Shown: positions 11,780-23,461 of the stretch, piece after piece
How the letters are laid out: every line of letters starts with the position of its first letter
Position numbering within the stretch: the stretch's first letter is position 1
Assembly: GCA_944548615.1 (NCBI GenBank)
Contig: OX155952.1
Coordinates: forward strand, 2,011,001 to 2,075,000
DNA length: 64,000 nt
Direction: 5' to 3'
Source of the DNA: Micropterix aruncella
Taxonomy: Eukaryota > Arthropoda > Insecta > Lepidoptera > Micropterigidae
The notes under the pieces: model-generated
The model's database searches: none
Seen by the model: the letters and a program-made list of their open reading frames with translations, nothing else
What the model was told of the DNA's origin: nothing
Translations under genes and position numbers: made by a program

Positions 11780-13440
11780 AGTGCTGGCGCCGAGAAGGGA
11801 CATACTGTTTACAAGCAGTCAGTCAGTCATAGCTAGTTCTTAAAAGGGTGTACGCACGTAGGGTGCAATTTTGAACATCACTTGCCCTAAACGACGACAC
11901 CGAAATTAAAGTTTTTTATACTGTGCTGTAGTCCATGCCACTAGGAATTAATCTAGAATAGAGATGACTAGTCAGGCTCGCCATTTGTATTGTGCAATGT
12001 TCGTTAGAAATGACAATGGACATTTGGGGTAGGTTGCCGCATTGTCGGCATTGTCGGTTGGTATATGTCGACGCTTGTTGTCGCAGGCGAATATCTTAGT
12101 TGGGTCACCAATTTTAGTTGAGATAAAATTAACAGGATTGCTTTTCAATGCTGTCGATCGAATGCAATAACAAGACACACACGTACACACACACACACGT
12201 ATATTGCACGCGCACATACATAGTAGGGTTGGTTGTGTGAGCGACCACCCCTCACAAGACTCCAAATTGTTCGGTGTGAGGTGGTGGTATCAACTTAAGA
12301 GTTATCTCCGTATTGAAAGGCGGTTTTGAATGAAGTATTAATCGCGGTTATTAATCGAAGGTTTGAATATTGCCAGTTATAACGCTTACCGAATAGTTTA
12401 CTTTGACGCGAGTGTATAGATGCGCGACTGCGGTTACGAGGATATGCGGATGAGGATTGTATGTGTGCTCCTAGTATCTTGTACTGGGCACGGCTCGAGT
12501 CTGTGGGATTACAGACTGATGCTTCGAGACTCAGGGAGAATGCGGAAAGGAAACCAAGGAGCCGGATTCGTTGACCTAACTCGTGAGAGAGAGTGCCCAA
12601 TGCCGTCGCAACCTTGGGGGAAGGAGATCACTCGGGGAATGATTTTGGTTGCTTTTGCGCCAGTTTATAAAGGCCGATCAATGATGCAATCCAAAAATAT
12701 TCCGAGTAAAAGTATTGTTTCATCGTGCTGATTCATAGCTGCACGAGTCAAAATAATAGCTAAATTGTGTCTGTGGCTTTCAATGGAAATCGATGCATTT
12801 GTTGATCGCATGTAATGGACTTAAGGTCCGTTACACTTCTAAATCAGTTCGGGCGTTTAGAAGTTATAGCGGAATAACGAAACGGCAAACATACCTAGAT
12901 TAATCCTGAACACATAACACTTCTTTTATGTTGGACAGTCGTGTAAAAAGATCCGTTTTATGTTGAGGAAAAAATCATGGAGCCATGCCTTTGAAACACG
13001 CTGTATATTAAATTCGTGGAGGGGTTTACCGCCCTTCCAGCCTAGCGCAAAATTTAATAACGGCATTAGCAATATTATTCGCGCCAAGCACGCCACTGCA
13101 GACGGGGAGGTTCGGAGCAACTAATCAGGTGGGTTTCGGTTTCCCCTTTGGAAACCGCTCTTGGAGCGCACCGCCTCATGAAATGAAATTACAGTTGGGG
13201 AATTGTTCCTTTATGAAACCTGTTCACTTGTAACACTGTTAGTGGCGGTTGTTGCGCATGTATGCACAGAGGAAGCAACTACAGACAGAACCGCAGAACA
13301 TTCAACCAGAGAAACAGAGGTGTGGGGGCGGCATTTGACAAGCTCGACTGGACACAAGACGTCAGGCACATGATGAACAGTTTTAGCTCGGAAACCTTAC
13401 CACGAGCCTTACACGTGGTTGTAGGCGAAAGGGTTAATAT
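11780..13440. other. Stretch with no recognised gene; includes a family C fragment
   Basis: A CA/CG-rich microsatellite-like run lies at about 12177-12222. A fragment of repeat family C is at about 12835-12960. Overlapping open frames on opposite strands at 12295-12731 have no family resemblance. Confidence 0.3.
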
Positions 13441-13458
13441 ATAACATCTATCAAGAAC

Positions 13459-14075
13459 TAGAGTTGTCAACTACAACGGGCGAACCCGTCACCTCAGGAA
13501 ATTTTAACTAAATATGATCGTTCTATCTCCCGTGAACGCAGAAGACTTAGGACAAAACAGTCCACGTTAAACTCCGCCACATGCCCGTAAGAGGCCAACG
13601 CCGTATCCGCGAGATAACCAGTTATGCTACCCAGCGGGCTTACACTCACTCACGAGTTCGAGGTCGCTTGCGCGATCCTCTCCCTTACGAAGCGATGAAA
13701 CGGTATAAACCGAATCTATCGCGGACCATGGCATCCTTCGACCGGCTGTTTACCCGGAATCGGGTAACCGACGGCCGTTTCAAAAGCAGTCGCCGTAAGG
13801 TCAGCAACCACCCCCGCTCTACAGGAAACAGTATCCAGACTCCCCCGACTGTTAGTCAGAGCGCACAATCGATTGGCTTACGCCGCACGGTGCGCAGACC
13901 GACCAGGAGCGCCAGAAGGTTGATTCCTAGGGGAAACTAGCGCTAAGGCCAGAGTCCTGCCCGGGCTCGCACTTCATGCGTGGAGGCCGCCGAAAGTTGA
14001 CCTGTGAGTGTGACCAACCCTGAACAGAATGGGTCTTCGTGGCCAACTCAGCAAGGGCCCATTAGCTCCCACAAT
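13459..14075 (-). repeat. GC-rich tRNA-like repeat, subfamily A, copy 1
   Basis: The copy reads from GTTGTCAACTACAACGGGCG to CAAGGGCCCATTAGCTCCC, the reverse of the head-to-tail order defined by the B-box-like end. It is near full length (about 617 bp). The reversed tRNA-like segment (GAGATAACC region near 13610) and the CCGCACGGTGCGCAGACC block are present. The 119-residue open frame across it (13581-13940) is a by-product of high GC. Confidence 0.75.
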
Positions 14076-14446
14076 CTATCAAGTATCAACACCCATTTCT
14101 TCCTTTTCTCTCTCCCAATCGCTTTGTGCGTATTGGAGATATTCAATGAATCTATTGTTGAAAACATGTCATCGGCCGGATTTTTTTACCTTAATGTAAC
14201 TGTATTAATATTTGTAGCGCTGTATGTTTTCCTTAATTATTACATTAAAAAATCCGGAGAGGTTATTACCACAAGTCATGCAGCTACATGAACATAGTCA
14301 AATAATTTTATTTAAAACGAAAACTTGCCTTAAATTTAATTACAATAAAGACAAAGCAATGCAATTAAATTAAAAGGAAAACTACGAAAACTAATTCCAT
14401 GTTGTCACAATTCTCTTACAAAAACTGAGAACGGCTACCGCAGTAC

Positions 14447-14836
14447 ATGCAGTTCGTGAAATATCTCTGCTTCCGTCTGAAAATCCCATACAGCTCATCT
14501 AACTATCTCAATTTATGCAAGAAATTTCATATCCTCCCCTTGATTAAGCGGCGTGAAACCGCAGACTTAACCTTTTTGCTAAAAATCATGTCCAATAATA
14601 TTAACTGTCCCGACTTACTAAATAAAATTAATCTCAGTGTTCCTTCCAAACTCAATAGATTTAACCCTGCTCTTCATGTTCCTTATGCTGGTACCAACTA
14701 TAGGCAAAATGCATTTCTGTGGCGAACAAGTGACAATTTCAATTATTTAATTAAACGCTTTGACTTTGATCTATTCGGTACGAGTATTAACTCAGCTAGG
14801 CAGCGGCTGAACAGTGAATTCTTTATATTTGAATAA
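14447..14836 (+). pseudogene. Jockey-like LINE C-terminal fragment
   Basis: This 129-residue frame resembles the C-terminal region after the reverse transcriptase of Jockey/CR1-type LINEs. It has a KYLCFRLKIPYSS-like start, then RRETADLTFLLKIM and NCPDLLNKINLSVPS, then a TNYRQNAFLWRTSDNFNY segment. In intact relatives these follow the family pattern of RR..ADL.FL...N....PELL..I...VP and TNY..N....R. The frame opens just upstream after a stop, and no catalytic domain is present, so this is a 5'-truncated relic. It lies between two subfamily A repeats. Confidence 0.65.
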
Positions 14837-14979
14837 TTGTTGAATATGTTTTGATGTATTTTTAATCGATAGCTTTAACTGAAATACACGTACACAACTG
14901 TGTGTTTGCCAGAAATGATAACCAAAATCCGTAGGGGTGACCATAAACGTCGCATAATCCTTCACTACGATATTGGAGA

Positions 14980-15560
14980 GGTGTCGACTACAACGGGCGA
15001 ACCCGTCACCCCAGGCTGGTATAACGATATAAAATCCATCCACTATCTAGCTCCGCCAACTGTCCCGCTAGAATCCAACTTCAATCCGCGCAGCGCCAGG
15101 TATATATAACCCAGCGGGCATCTACGCATCCTGGCTACTAATTATGGCAGATTTCTCCGGTCTCTCGACTAGTCACGGGTTCCAGGTCGGTTGGCTGTCC
15201 TCTACCCAATGTAAGCGGCGATTTAGTTTGAATCATCGCAGACCATGGCGTCCTTTGCCCGTATTTCACTCAGGATCGGGTGGCTAATTGGTCGCTTTCA
15301 GAGCGGCTGTCATTAGGACAACAACCGCCCCTGCTCTATAGGAAACAAAGCCGTTTTCAGACTCCCCCGGTTATCTGTCCGAATACACAGCGATTGGACG
15401 ACGCCGCATGGTGGGAAAACCCCCCGTAGCGCCTAAAGAAGGATTACCATGGGAAACTGTACCACAAGAAGCACGGGAGTCCTGCCCGGGCTAGAACTTC
15501 TACTAGTAGGCTACCGGAGTGCTGTCCCGTGAATTGGGCCGACCCTCACAATAAATAGAT
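14980..15560 (-). repeat. GC-rich tRNA-like repeat, subfamily A, copy 2
   Basis: It runs from GTCGACTACAACGGGCGAAC through AACCCAGCGGGC, GGAAACAAAGCCG and CTGCCCGGGCTAGAACTTC to GAATTGGGCCGACCCTCAC. It is diverged from copy 1 and carries small deletions. Orientation is reversed relative to the B-box-like head. Confidence 0.7.
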
Positions 15561-16170
15561 CTTATGATCTAATGCGCCCAATACGGCGCTCTCTACGATC
15601 TCTGGCTCAATACGCCCGTCCACTACGACAGTAGGAGTTCTCAAAACGTTCGGAAATTATAGAAGTTTTGGAGCAATAAACATGAGTTGATAGGCCTTCT
15701 ACCGCTAAGTCCTGCCCGTCCCATTGATTACATTTCCTGAAATCAAAGGTAAGTTGCGTGGTCAGTGGTTTTAACATTCCGAGGAAGCTGTTCAAGCGCC
15801 CAAAACGGCAATTTAACAACCCAACTCGGATTGAAATAAATGTTTCAAGAGTTTGTTAGTGCGAATGCCAAAGTACATTGATTTTAATGGAGGATAGTTT
15901 AAAAAAAAGAAAAAAAAGCATGTTTGAGTTATTTTTGTTTGTCGTTATCCGTATTCCGAATCGCTTCGGTCCTCTACTCGTCGTGAAAGAGCGAAGGCAA
16001 TTAATTTAGAGAAAAGAGGCAACATGATTGGCCCGGATGAGATATACCTACTGGCAGAGAAGCTTGTCTAACATTTGTTATTTTATGCTAGTTAGATCAA
16101 ATCTTGCTTTTTTGCTAGTTTGATTAAATAGGACTAAAAATAGACTGTCACATTTAAAAGTTGGTGACAG
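15561..16170. other. Non-coding stretch
   Basis: No supported gene or element boundary is visible. It is AT-rich with a short poly-A tract near 15900. Confidence 0.35.
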
Positions 16171-16775
16171 TTGGAAGCTAATGAACCCTGTTGCAGTTTG
16201 GCCACTGAGACCCATCTGTTCAGGGTCGGTCAAACTCACGAGTCAACACCCATCCGGAGGCCTCTGGCCAACTCCTGGACGGTTTGTGCACCGTGCGGCG
16301 TCAGCCAATCGATTGTACATTCTGACCCACAGCCGGGGGAGCCTGGAAACAGTACTGTCTCCTATAGAGCGGGGGTGGTTGTTTACCTTACGGCAACTGG
16401 TCTTGAAACGACCAATCGGCTACCCGATACCCGGGTGAAGAGCCGGGCAAAGGTCGTGGTCCGCGATAGATTCGGTAGACACCGTATCTCCGCTACGTAA
16501 GGGAAAGGACCGCGCAAGCGACCTTGAACCTGTAACCAGTCGGGACCCGGAGTAATCTGATTGCAACTGGTAGTAAGGACGCGAGTGTCGGCCGCTGGGT
16601 GATTAACCTTGCTATCTCGCGTTAAGGCGTTGGTTTCTTACGAGCGTGTGGCGTAACTAGACGGTGGACTGTTTTCGTCTCAAGGGTTCTGCGCTCACAT
16701 CACGGGAGACAGAACGATCTAATATCGTTAAAACTTCCTGAGGATACGGGTTCGCCCTTTGTAGTCGACTTCTCT
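16171..16775 (+). repeat. GC-rich tRNA-like repeat, subfamily A, copy 3
   Basis: The head is GTTTGGCCACTGAGACCC with the B-box-like GAGTCAACACCCATCC. The body holds GTGCACCGTGCGGCGT and CTATAGAGCGGGGGTGG. The tail has the tRNA-Ser-like CGCGTTAAGGCGTTGG and ends near GGGTTCGCCC...GTAGTCGAC. It is close to full length and in forward orientation. The overlapping open frames at 16171-16500 are GC by-products. Confidence 0.75.
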
Positions 16776-17094
16776 AGCTGTGTCATTTTAAAAATATACT
16801 ATACATAAAAAAAAACTTGGTAGACCGCAAAGATCTTATCAATTGTATAATTTTGATAACTTAATAGGCGTTTTATCGTAGATTAATTGCAAAACAAACA
16901 TTTTAAAAATAGTTATTACCGAAGCAGACATTTTCGATTGTATGTAAAAAGTTGCAGGTCATTGTTAAGATTACCATTATTATATATGGACGGCCTTCTC
17001 AGTTCATGAACAGATCATGCTTCTCAGGTAATATTATTCTCATACCAGAGCTGTGTTGTGATTATATAATAATTCAACAACAGTATTAAGACAC

Positions 17095-17361
17095 ATGGGG
17101 AACAGTATTGGACTACTATTTTGGGGAAATGCTACAACCAGTAATAGAATCTTTCTTTTGCAAAAGAGAGCACTGCGCAGCATGTATCAGGTAACGACTG
17201 GGACCTCATGCAAAGAATATTTCAACAAGGCAAGGGTAATTACTATGTATTCGGCGTTCATATACCAGTGTTTAATGTATGCTAGACAGCACCTCGCAGA
17301 AACTTTCTATAATCTGGCCGAATTTGAGGGCCATGATTTTTCAAATATTGTGCCCATTTAA
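17095..17361 (+). pseudogene. Jockey-like LINE reverse-transcriptase C-terminal fragment
   Basis: The open frame reads GLLFWGNATTSNRIFLLQKR followed by ALRSMYQVTTGTSCKEYF. This matches the family pattern (Y)G..FWGNS....R.F.LQKR..R...G......C...F seen after the polymerase domain of Jockey-clade LINEs. In-frame similarity continues a few codons upstream of the ATG (TTVLRH), so the apparent start is not a real one. The fragment stops at 17361 and has no catalytic residues. Confidence 0.65.
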
Positions 17362-17579
17362 ATTACTTAAAAAAGTAGAGCCTTATTGTCTGATTATTTT
17401 ATATGGTCTTATATCTGTACTTTTAGTTTAAAATGCATAACGTAGATTTAATTTGATTATTTAACATTTTACTGACAATTTGAATATTACGATTAATAAT
17501 TTTACTACATATCTTTTCGAATTACTAACTACTTCAAATATTAGGCTTCTATTTTGATTATTTGTATTTATAGTTTGAC

Positions 17580-17603
17580 AATGATGATGATGATGATGAT
17601 GAT
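17580..17603 (+). repeat. (ATG)n microsatellite
   Basis: Eight trinucleotide units of ATG/GAT are seen directly. Confidence 0.9.
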
Positions 17604-17743
17604 CTAGTACTTAATTCTTGACTACCTATGTATGTTCAGTAAAGAGTAGTAACGAAACTTACTACCTAACCCAATTATTTTGACACGTCCAAGAGCGGTC
17701 TTTAGCCGTCAATTGGACACGACGAAAATGTAATGTAATGTAA

Positions 17744-18183
17744 CATGCCTATCTATACCTGATACGTAACTGTCCTCTATCTATCAAACTCGGAGAGACT
17801 GTTCTGAAACAAGTGAACAAATTCAAATACCTTGGTAGCACTATAACAGCAAAATGTGACCTTGACTCTGAACTGAACGGGAGAATAGAAGCTGCTTCTG
17901 CAGCTTTCGGTAAACTCCGTAGCAAAGTCTTCAGCTCACACCACATCAAGCTGGGAACAAAAGTGGCTGTCTACATAGCGATCGTCCTCTCAAACCTCCT
18001 CTACTCGTCAGAGACACGGTGCCCATACCGAAAGCTCATTCGCGCACTTGACAAATTCCACCTTTGATGCTTACGCAACTTAATGAACATCAAGTGGTCG
18101 GACCGTGTGAGGAACACGGAAGTTCTTCGACGTGTTAAAGTCATCGGAATAGAAGCATACATGATGCGACGACAGCTGAGATG
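17744..18183 (+). pseudogene. Zinc-finger LINE ORF2 3' part, upstream half (split by hAT)
   Basis: From about 17744 the frame reads KFKYLGSTI, then [20 protein letters not shown] and NLLYSSET, the conserved post-polymerase region of LINE proteins that end in a C2H2 finger. One stop (TGA at 18066-18068) interrupts [18 protein letters not shown] where an arginine codon is usual. After it the frame continues through [20 protein letters not shown] to the hAT boundary. The reading resumes at 21351 in the corresponding position, so the hAT entered an already old LINE copy or one that then decayed. No reverse-transcriptase catalytic motif is present (5'-truncated). Confidence 0.75.
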
Positions 18184-21100
18184 CAGTGCCGGATTAGCCA
18201 CGTAGCAAGAGTAGCAAATGCTACGGGCCCCGCGCATTGGGGGGCCCCGCGCACCCACATACAAACATAAACCAACGAATAAAACTCACGTCAGAGATTG
18301 GTTGTATTATTCAGAAACCGAAGGGCGACTTTTCTGTTTTGCTTGCAAAGTTACGGATTAAGATTATTAGTCACCACGGTTTACGAAAGACGGATTAGAT
18401 GACTGGAAGAACGCGAATAATTTGTTGAAAACATATGAAGAAAGCACTCCGCATAGACAAGCAATAATTTCGCTGTTAAATCGTAAAAACAAGGGTGCTT
18501 GTATCGATTCTCAACTTGTGAGCCAAATTGAGATAGAGCAAAAATATTGGCGAACACTCTTAAAACGAATTATTGCAGTAATAAAGTTTTTAGCAAAACG
18601 AGGTCTTGGTTTCGGGGTAGTGATGAAATTGTTGGCTCAACTCACAATGGAAATTATTTAGACTTATTAGAATTAATAGGCAAATTTGACGTTTTAATGG
18701 CCCAACATATTCAAAGTAATGCCAATAAAGGAAAGGGACATACGTCATATTTATCAAAAACAACATGCGAAGAGTTTATCCAACTAATTTCATCAAGCAT
18801 ACTGAACCAAATTATTTGCGAAAGTAAGAGATGCAAATACTATTCAGTATCATTGGATTCTACTCCAGATATATCACATGTAGACCAACTGACTCTGATA
18901 TTGTGCTATATTATGCCATCTGGATCAGTGGAAAGATTTGTTAAGTTCTTGGACATGGAAGGCCATACTGCTGAACAACTCGACCAAAGTTTACTAGATT
19001 TTTTATGTATAAATGGCATTGATATAAAATATTGTCGTGTGCAAAGCTATGACAACGCCAGCAATATGATCGGAAAATACAGTGGCCTACAAGCACGAAT
19101 AAGGAAATAAATAATTACGGACAATACATTCCCTGTCTTGCACATTCATTAAATTTGGTTGCTAAGAGCGCTGCAGAATGCTGTACAGAAGAAATAATTT
19201 TGTTTGATTACGTTTAAAATCTTTATACATTTTTTCCGCTTCTACCTATCATGGGGTCTTCTTACGAAAGCAGTTAAAGATACTGGTTCAAAAATTCCGG
19301 TTTTGAAAACGTTGTCGGATACTAGGTGGTCGGCCCGAGCTGATGCTACGAAAGCACTTTTATGTGGTTTTGCCACTATTAAGCAAGTTTTGGATGACAT
19401 TTCTAATAACGTGGATCAAAAGGCAGACAGTCGTAATCAAGCTTATGGGCTAGTTTCAAAAATGAATAAGTTGGAAACGGGATTAATGACAATTGGGTGG
19501 AACGGAAACCTAGAACGCCTGCAAGCGACTAGTGCTTCGCTGCAGTCTTGCGACCAAGATACGCTGGATACGCTCTTTATGAATCGTTATATGGGTACGT
19601 CCAAGCTATGCGGTCGACATTTTCAGATATTGAGGCAAAAGCCAAAGCCCTGACCGGCTGTGAAGATATCAGCAACAGACTTCAAGACGAGGCAAGCGAA
19701 ATACAAAGTACGACCATTTCAGCGGCTCTACTACACTCGACGAATTTGTTAAAAATCAAACACCCGGACAACGTTTTGAAATTCAAGTGTTTATTGTCAT
19801 TATTGATAACGTCTTGATAGTGTTTTTGGAATATTTCGACAGTTAAAATATCTTACAACGGAAATTTTGAAAAAAACTTTATTTATCGTCAATGCTTACG
19901 CAGATGATTTGGAAGACAGCCTAGGCGACGAATTGGTGCAGTTCGCCGAGCTGCTCAAAACAGATGTGGCTTCTGCTATTGACAACAAGAAGCACGAGGC
20001 TCTGGAACTTCAATTTTATAAACTTTTAATGGATAATTCATTAGAATCGTATTTCCCAAACGTAGAAATTGCATTGCGCATTTACTTGTCTCTCATGATC
20101 ACCAACTGCAGTGGCGAACGTTCTTTTTCAATATTAAAGCGTATTAAAAATGAGTTAAGAAACACGATGGGCCAAGAACGTCTCAATCACCTCGCCTTGA
20201 TGAATATAGAACATGATTTGCTCAGAGGCATCGACATCAATATTGTTATTTCTAAATTTGCTCATATTAAATCCAGAAAATTTTATTTGTAACATTTCTG
20301 AACGTTTAAAAAAATCATAGAAATAGTATATTTAGTCAAATAAATAGGAATCGATACTTATTTTGATTCACCAATATCTCAACTTATCCTGAAATTTTGC
20401 CCACATTAACAACACACTTGATTATAAATCAATTGATTGTCTGAATGTAATAATTTCTGATCAGTTTTAATTGTATAAGTTTGACATAATTATGAGCGCA
20501 TAATTCTAAAGCAATGGCATTTTTAGACTTTATAGAAAAATCAAAATCGATTCGTCAGTAATGTCACGGTATAACGCGCTCATGATTGTATTAGAGAAAA
20601 TATACTAAATAAATTATTTAATAGTTGGGCTATATAAATATGTGTATGTGGACTTTTTGTTGCTTATAAAAAGTTTTAACAATGTAGGTAATATAGGTCT
20701 ATTGTATGAGAATATTAAACAATATTATGAAGTGAATTGTAAGCATTGCTCAATAGGGCGAAACATATTGGGCACTGTTTATTTACTTTTGTTAAGCGGT
20801 GCATTTCGTTTTTTGTAATTATTATGAGTAAAGTAGGAGTTTTTTATTGTATTTTATTTTACATTAAAGGTGCGCCGTACAATAATGGCTGATCTGTCGG
20901 TGTGAATTTTATGAAAAACGGTCTGATTTTACTTATGTATATTGTAGTTTTTGTCCACATTCCAAAATTTCACACATTTTGTTGAAAAAGAAAATTGTAC
21001 ATGTGTGTATATTTTTTAAACAACAGTGCCACTGTTGTAAATATATTTTATTTTTGTTTTATATATATTTTATTTTATTTTTATTGTCGAATATGATTGA

Positions 21101-21350
21101 AACTGTGATAGTTGAATAATTGCTCAATTTAATTTTTCTGCGGAGTTTTGGTCTTGAGTTTTTCTTTGTGAACATTTTTGGATTACACGGTACCTCCAAA
21201 AATTATATTTTATTACCTTGTTTTAGAAATAAAAGGGATCTGTCTAAAAGTTCTATTTTATTTTACACCCTAAACTTAAGAACCTAAAGCAAACCAAGGG
21301 CCTTTTGAGAGAATTTGCTACGGGCCCCGCGCTGCCTTAATCCGGCACTG
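18184..21350 (+). mobile_element. hAT DNA transposon, full-length ends, inside a LINE
   Basis: The ends are inverted repeats: CAGTGCCGGATTA on the left and TAATCCGGCACTG on the right. The subterminal block GCTACGGGCCCCGCGC is near both ends in the same orientation. The flanks carry an exact 8-bp target duplication, CTGAGATG, at 18176-18183 and 21351-21358. Length 3,167 bp fits an autonomous-size hAT, but the transposase inside is broken. The reading frame of the host LINE closes perfectly when the element and one duplication copy are removed. Confidence 0.92.
18262..20292 (+). pseudogene. hAT transposase pseudogene (TTF finger - DUF4371 - hATC type)
   Basis: The protein would cut and rejoin DNA at the element ends in the nucleus. 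Pieces in order are as follows. A TTF-type zinc finger is at about 18262-18362 (RDWLYYSETEGRLFCFACK, then a stop). A DUF4371-like part spans 18422-19110, shifting frame near 18600 between LAKRGLGF and FRGSDEIVGSTHNG. The CLAHSLNLVAKSAAECC motif is at about 19130-19180. A middle part covers 19204-19653, with SDTRWSARADA. The hATC dimerisation region is at 19867-20292, with CSGERSFSILKRIKNELR. There are at least two in-frame stops and three or more frameshifts, so it is dead. It resembles the ZMYM-related hAT transposases of insects. Confidence 0.85.
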
Positions 21351-21748
21351 CTGAGATGGTGCGGACATGTCTCCCGTATGGCTGATGAGAGTGGCAAAAC
21401 GTATCTTTAACTCTGAACTAAAGAACGGCAAGCGGAAACAAGGCGGCCAACTCCTCAGATACAAGGATTCTCAGAAGAGACATATGAAAAGGTGCAACAT
21501 TGAGCCCTCTCAGTGGAAGCCTAACACGGAAGATCGCACAGGATAGAGACTGCTAGTGCAGGGCAATGTAGATGATTTTGAAAAGAAGAGGCTGCTCGAC
21601 TTAGATGCCAAGCGCGACGAGCTAAAGGCCCAACCACCGGCGGCCATACAGTATAATTACAATGATGGTGTCTTGACGTGCGCCCAATGTGCACGCACAT
21701 TCAAAGCCAAGATCGGCTACATCAGTCACCTGAGGGCGTACCAGTAAA
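21351..21748 (+). pseudogene. Zinc-finger LINE ORF2 3' part, downstream half
   Basis: After the hAT the host frame resumes as [20 protein letters not shown], followed by [18 protein letters not shown] and [10 protein letters not shown]. These are the family's conserved arginine/glycine-rich tail. It ends in a C2H2-like finger, [21 protein letters not shown] (positions about 21678-21740). The last histidine of the finger is replaced by tyrosine. One stop lies near 21545. The LINE ends around 21750 near AATAAAAAGAG. Confidence 0.75.
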
Positions 21749-22194
21749 ACCCTCAACCATAAATAAAAAGAGTCCATAATGCAGTCGCTATGGCCGAACA
21801 CGGCTAGGAAGATATACGTAATTATAAATAATATTTTAAAGACATAATGTTACAATAAGAACACGAATTCATAGATGTCCTTATTAAGGAATGAATACAT
21901 AAAATATAATATGACATACACGTACAATGCAATATGGAAGAAACTCAGAAACCAAGCTGATCACGAGCATTCTTAATTCTTACCATACGTCAAAGGCGTG
22001 ACGAACCGAATAAGTAAGATGCCGAATAAATTTCCAAAATATAGCTCGGTATACAACATCTGTAAAGTACGTAGGAGAAAGCGGGAGAATTGGAGCCTAC
22101 TAAGGGAACATGTTGATAAAAACCACATTAGTTTACTTTGTTACAAATTTTAATTAGAAACTTAAACCTCGTTTATTTGACTGTCTTTTCATCA
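21749..22194. other. Non-coding stretch
   Basis: AT-rich. One segment (ATTTCCAAAATATAGCTCGG near 22029) resembles 7086-7110, so an old dispersed repeat is likely. No gene seen. Confidence 0.3.
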
Positions 22195-22871
22195 TAGATG
22201 GGAGCTAAGCGGCCCTTGCTAAGTTGGCCACGAAGACCCATTCTGTTCAGGGTTGGTCACACTCACGGGTCAACACCCATCCGATGGCCTCCACGCATGA
22301 AGTGCGATCCTGGGTAGGACTCTGGCCCTAGGGTTAGTTTCCCCTAGGAATCAACCTTCTGGCGCTCCTGGACGGTCTGCGCTCCGTGCGGCATAAGCCA
22401 ATCGATTGCGCACTCTGCCTAACAGTCGGGGGAGTCTGGAAGCAGTACTGTTTACTATAGAGCGGGGGTGGTTGCGGACCTTACGGCAACTGCTCTTGAA
22501 ACGACCATCGGCTACCCGATCCTGGGTGAACAGCCGGGCAAAGGATGCCGTGGTCCGCGATAGATTCGGTTTACACCGTTTCACCGCTTCGTAAGGGAGA
22601 GGATCGCGCAAGCGACTTCGAACTCGTAACCAATCGAGAGACTGGAGTAATCTGGTCGCAATTGGAAGTAAGGGCGTGACTGTAAGCCCGCTGGGTAACA
22701 CTCCTGGCTATCTCGCGGTTAAGGCGTTGGCCTCTTAGGGGTTTGTGGCGGAGCTTGACAGTGGACTGTTTTGTCCAAGTCTTCTGCGGTCACTCCAGGG
22801 AGATAGAACGACGAATCGTTAAAACTTCCTGAGGTGACGGGCTCGCCCGTTGTAGTTGACAACTCTAGTTG
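22195..22871 (+). repeat. GC-rich tRNA-like repeat, subfamily A, copy 4 (best full copy)
   Basis: It runs from ATGGGAGCTAAGCGGCCCTT through the B-box-like GGGTCAACACCCATCC. It then passes CTGCGCTCCGTGCGGCATAA, CTATAGAGCGGGGGTGG and the tRNA-Ser-like CGCGGTTAAGGCGTTGG, and ends at GGCTCGCCCGTTGTAGTTGA. About 677 bp. There is no poly-A tail and no clear target duplication. The open frames on both strands inside it are composition effects. Confidence 0.8.
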
Positions 22872-23041
22872 TCTTTTCATCACAGTGTACGGTATTTTGT
22901 CCAGCGGTCGTACGCTGCCGAAGTTCTCAGTAGCTGGAGCTATTGAATTTTTCTTCCCTCTTCGAGCTACCACTCGGCCGTCGCATGCGGATGGAGATAG
23001 AAGGGCGCGGACGCGAAAAGGGTATTTATGACCCTTCCACA

Positions 23042-23324
23042 ACCACGACCTAGCAATTTCGCGCCATTTTTTAAGGCATTTTTTTTTTAAAACCTCTTAC
23101 AGTGTTTTATGCAAATACTTAGGGCAGCAGCACCTGTTTCCGCAATTGTTAACTTATGATGTTCTTAGTTATTGCAGCCGAATTACTGTATGCCCTTGGA
23201 TGTAATAAGTATAGGAGGATGGTTTCTGTAACAGAAATGGATGTTAGTAACTTATTTTAGAAGAAATTATATGACTGAGAATATTTCGACACTAGTCGTA
23301 TTCATCTCTATGACATTTCTCATT
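23042..23324. other. Non-coding stretch
   Basis: AT-rich with a short poly-T tract. No gene or boundary supported. Confidence 0.3.
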
Positions 23325-23391
23325 TTTCCCGGACTGGATTGGGTTTTCCCGGACTGGATTGAGTTTTCTCGGTTTTCCCGGACTGGATTGG
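23325..23391 (+). repeat. Short tandem repeat, 3 units of about 21 bp
   Basis: Three copies of TTTTCCCGGACTGGATTG-type units occur, the last two separated by an extra TTTTCTCGG. Confidence 0.85.
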
Positions 23392-23461
23392 GAAATGCTT
23401 ATTTTAAATGAGATGTATGCCTGGATGAGCACCACTTTCGACATATTATATATATATATAT

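Noticed and set aside
13581..13940. 119-residue arginine-rich frame
   Set aside because: It is the GC-rich body of a subfamily A repeat, which opens similar frames in other copies (for example 22351-22701 on the opposite strand).
14004..14291. 95-residue frame with hydrophobic stretches resembling a membrane protein
   Set aside because: Its first third is subfamily A repeat sequence and the hydrophobic part comes from AT-rich DNA; no family match.
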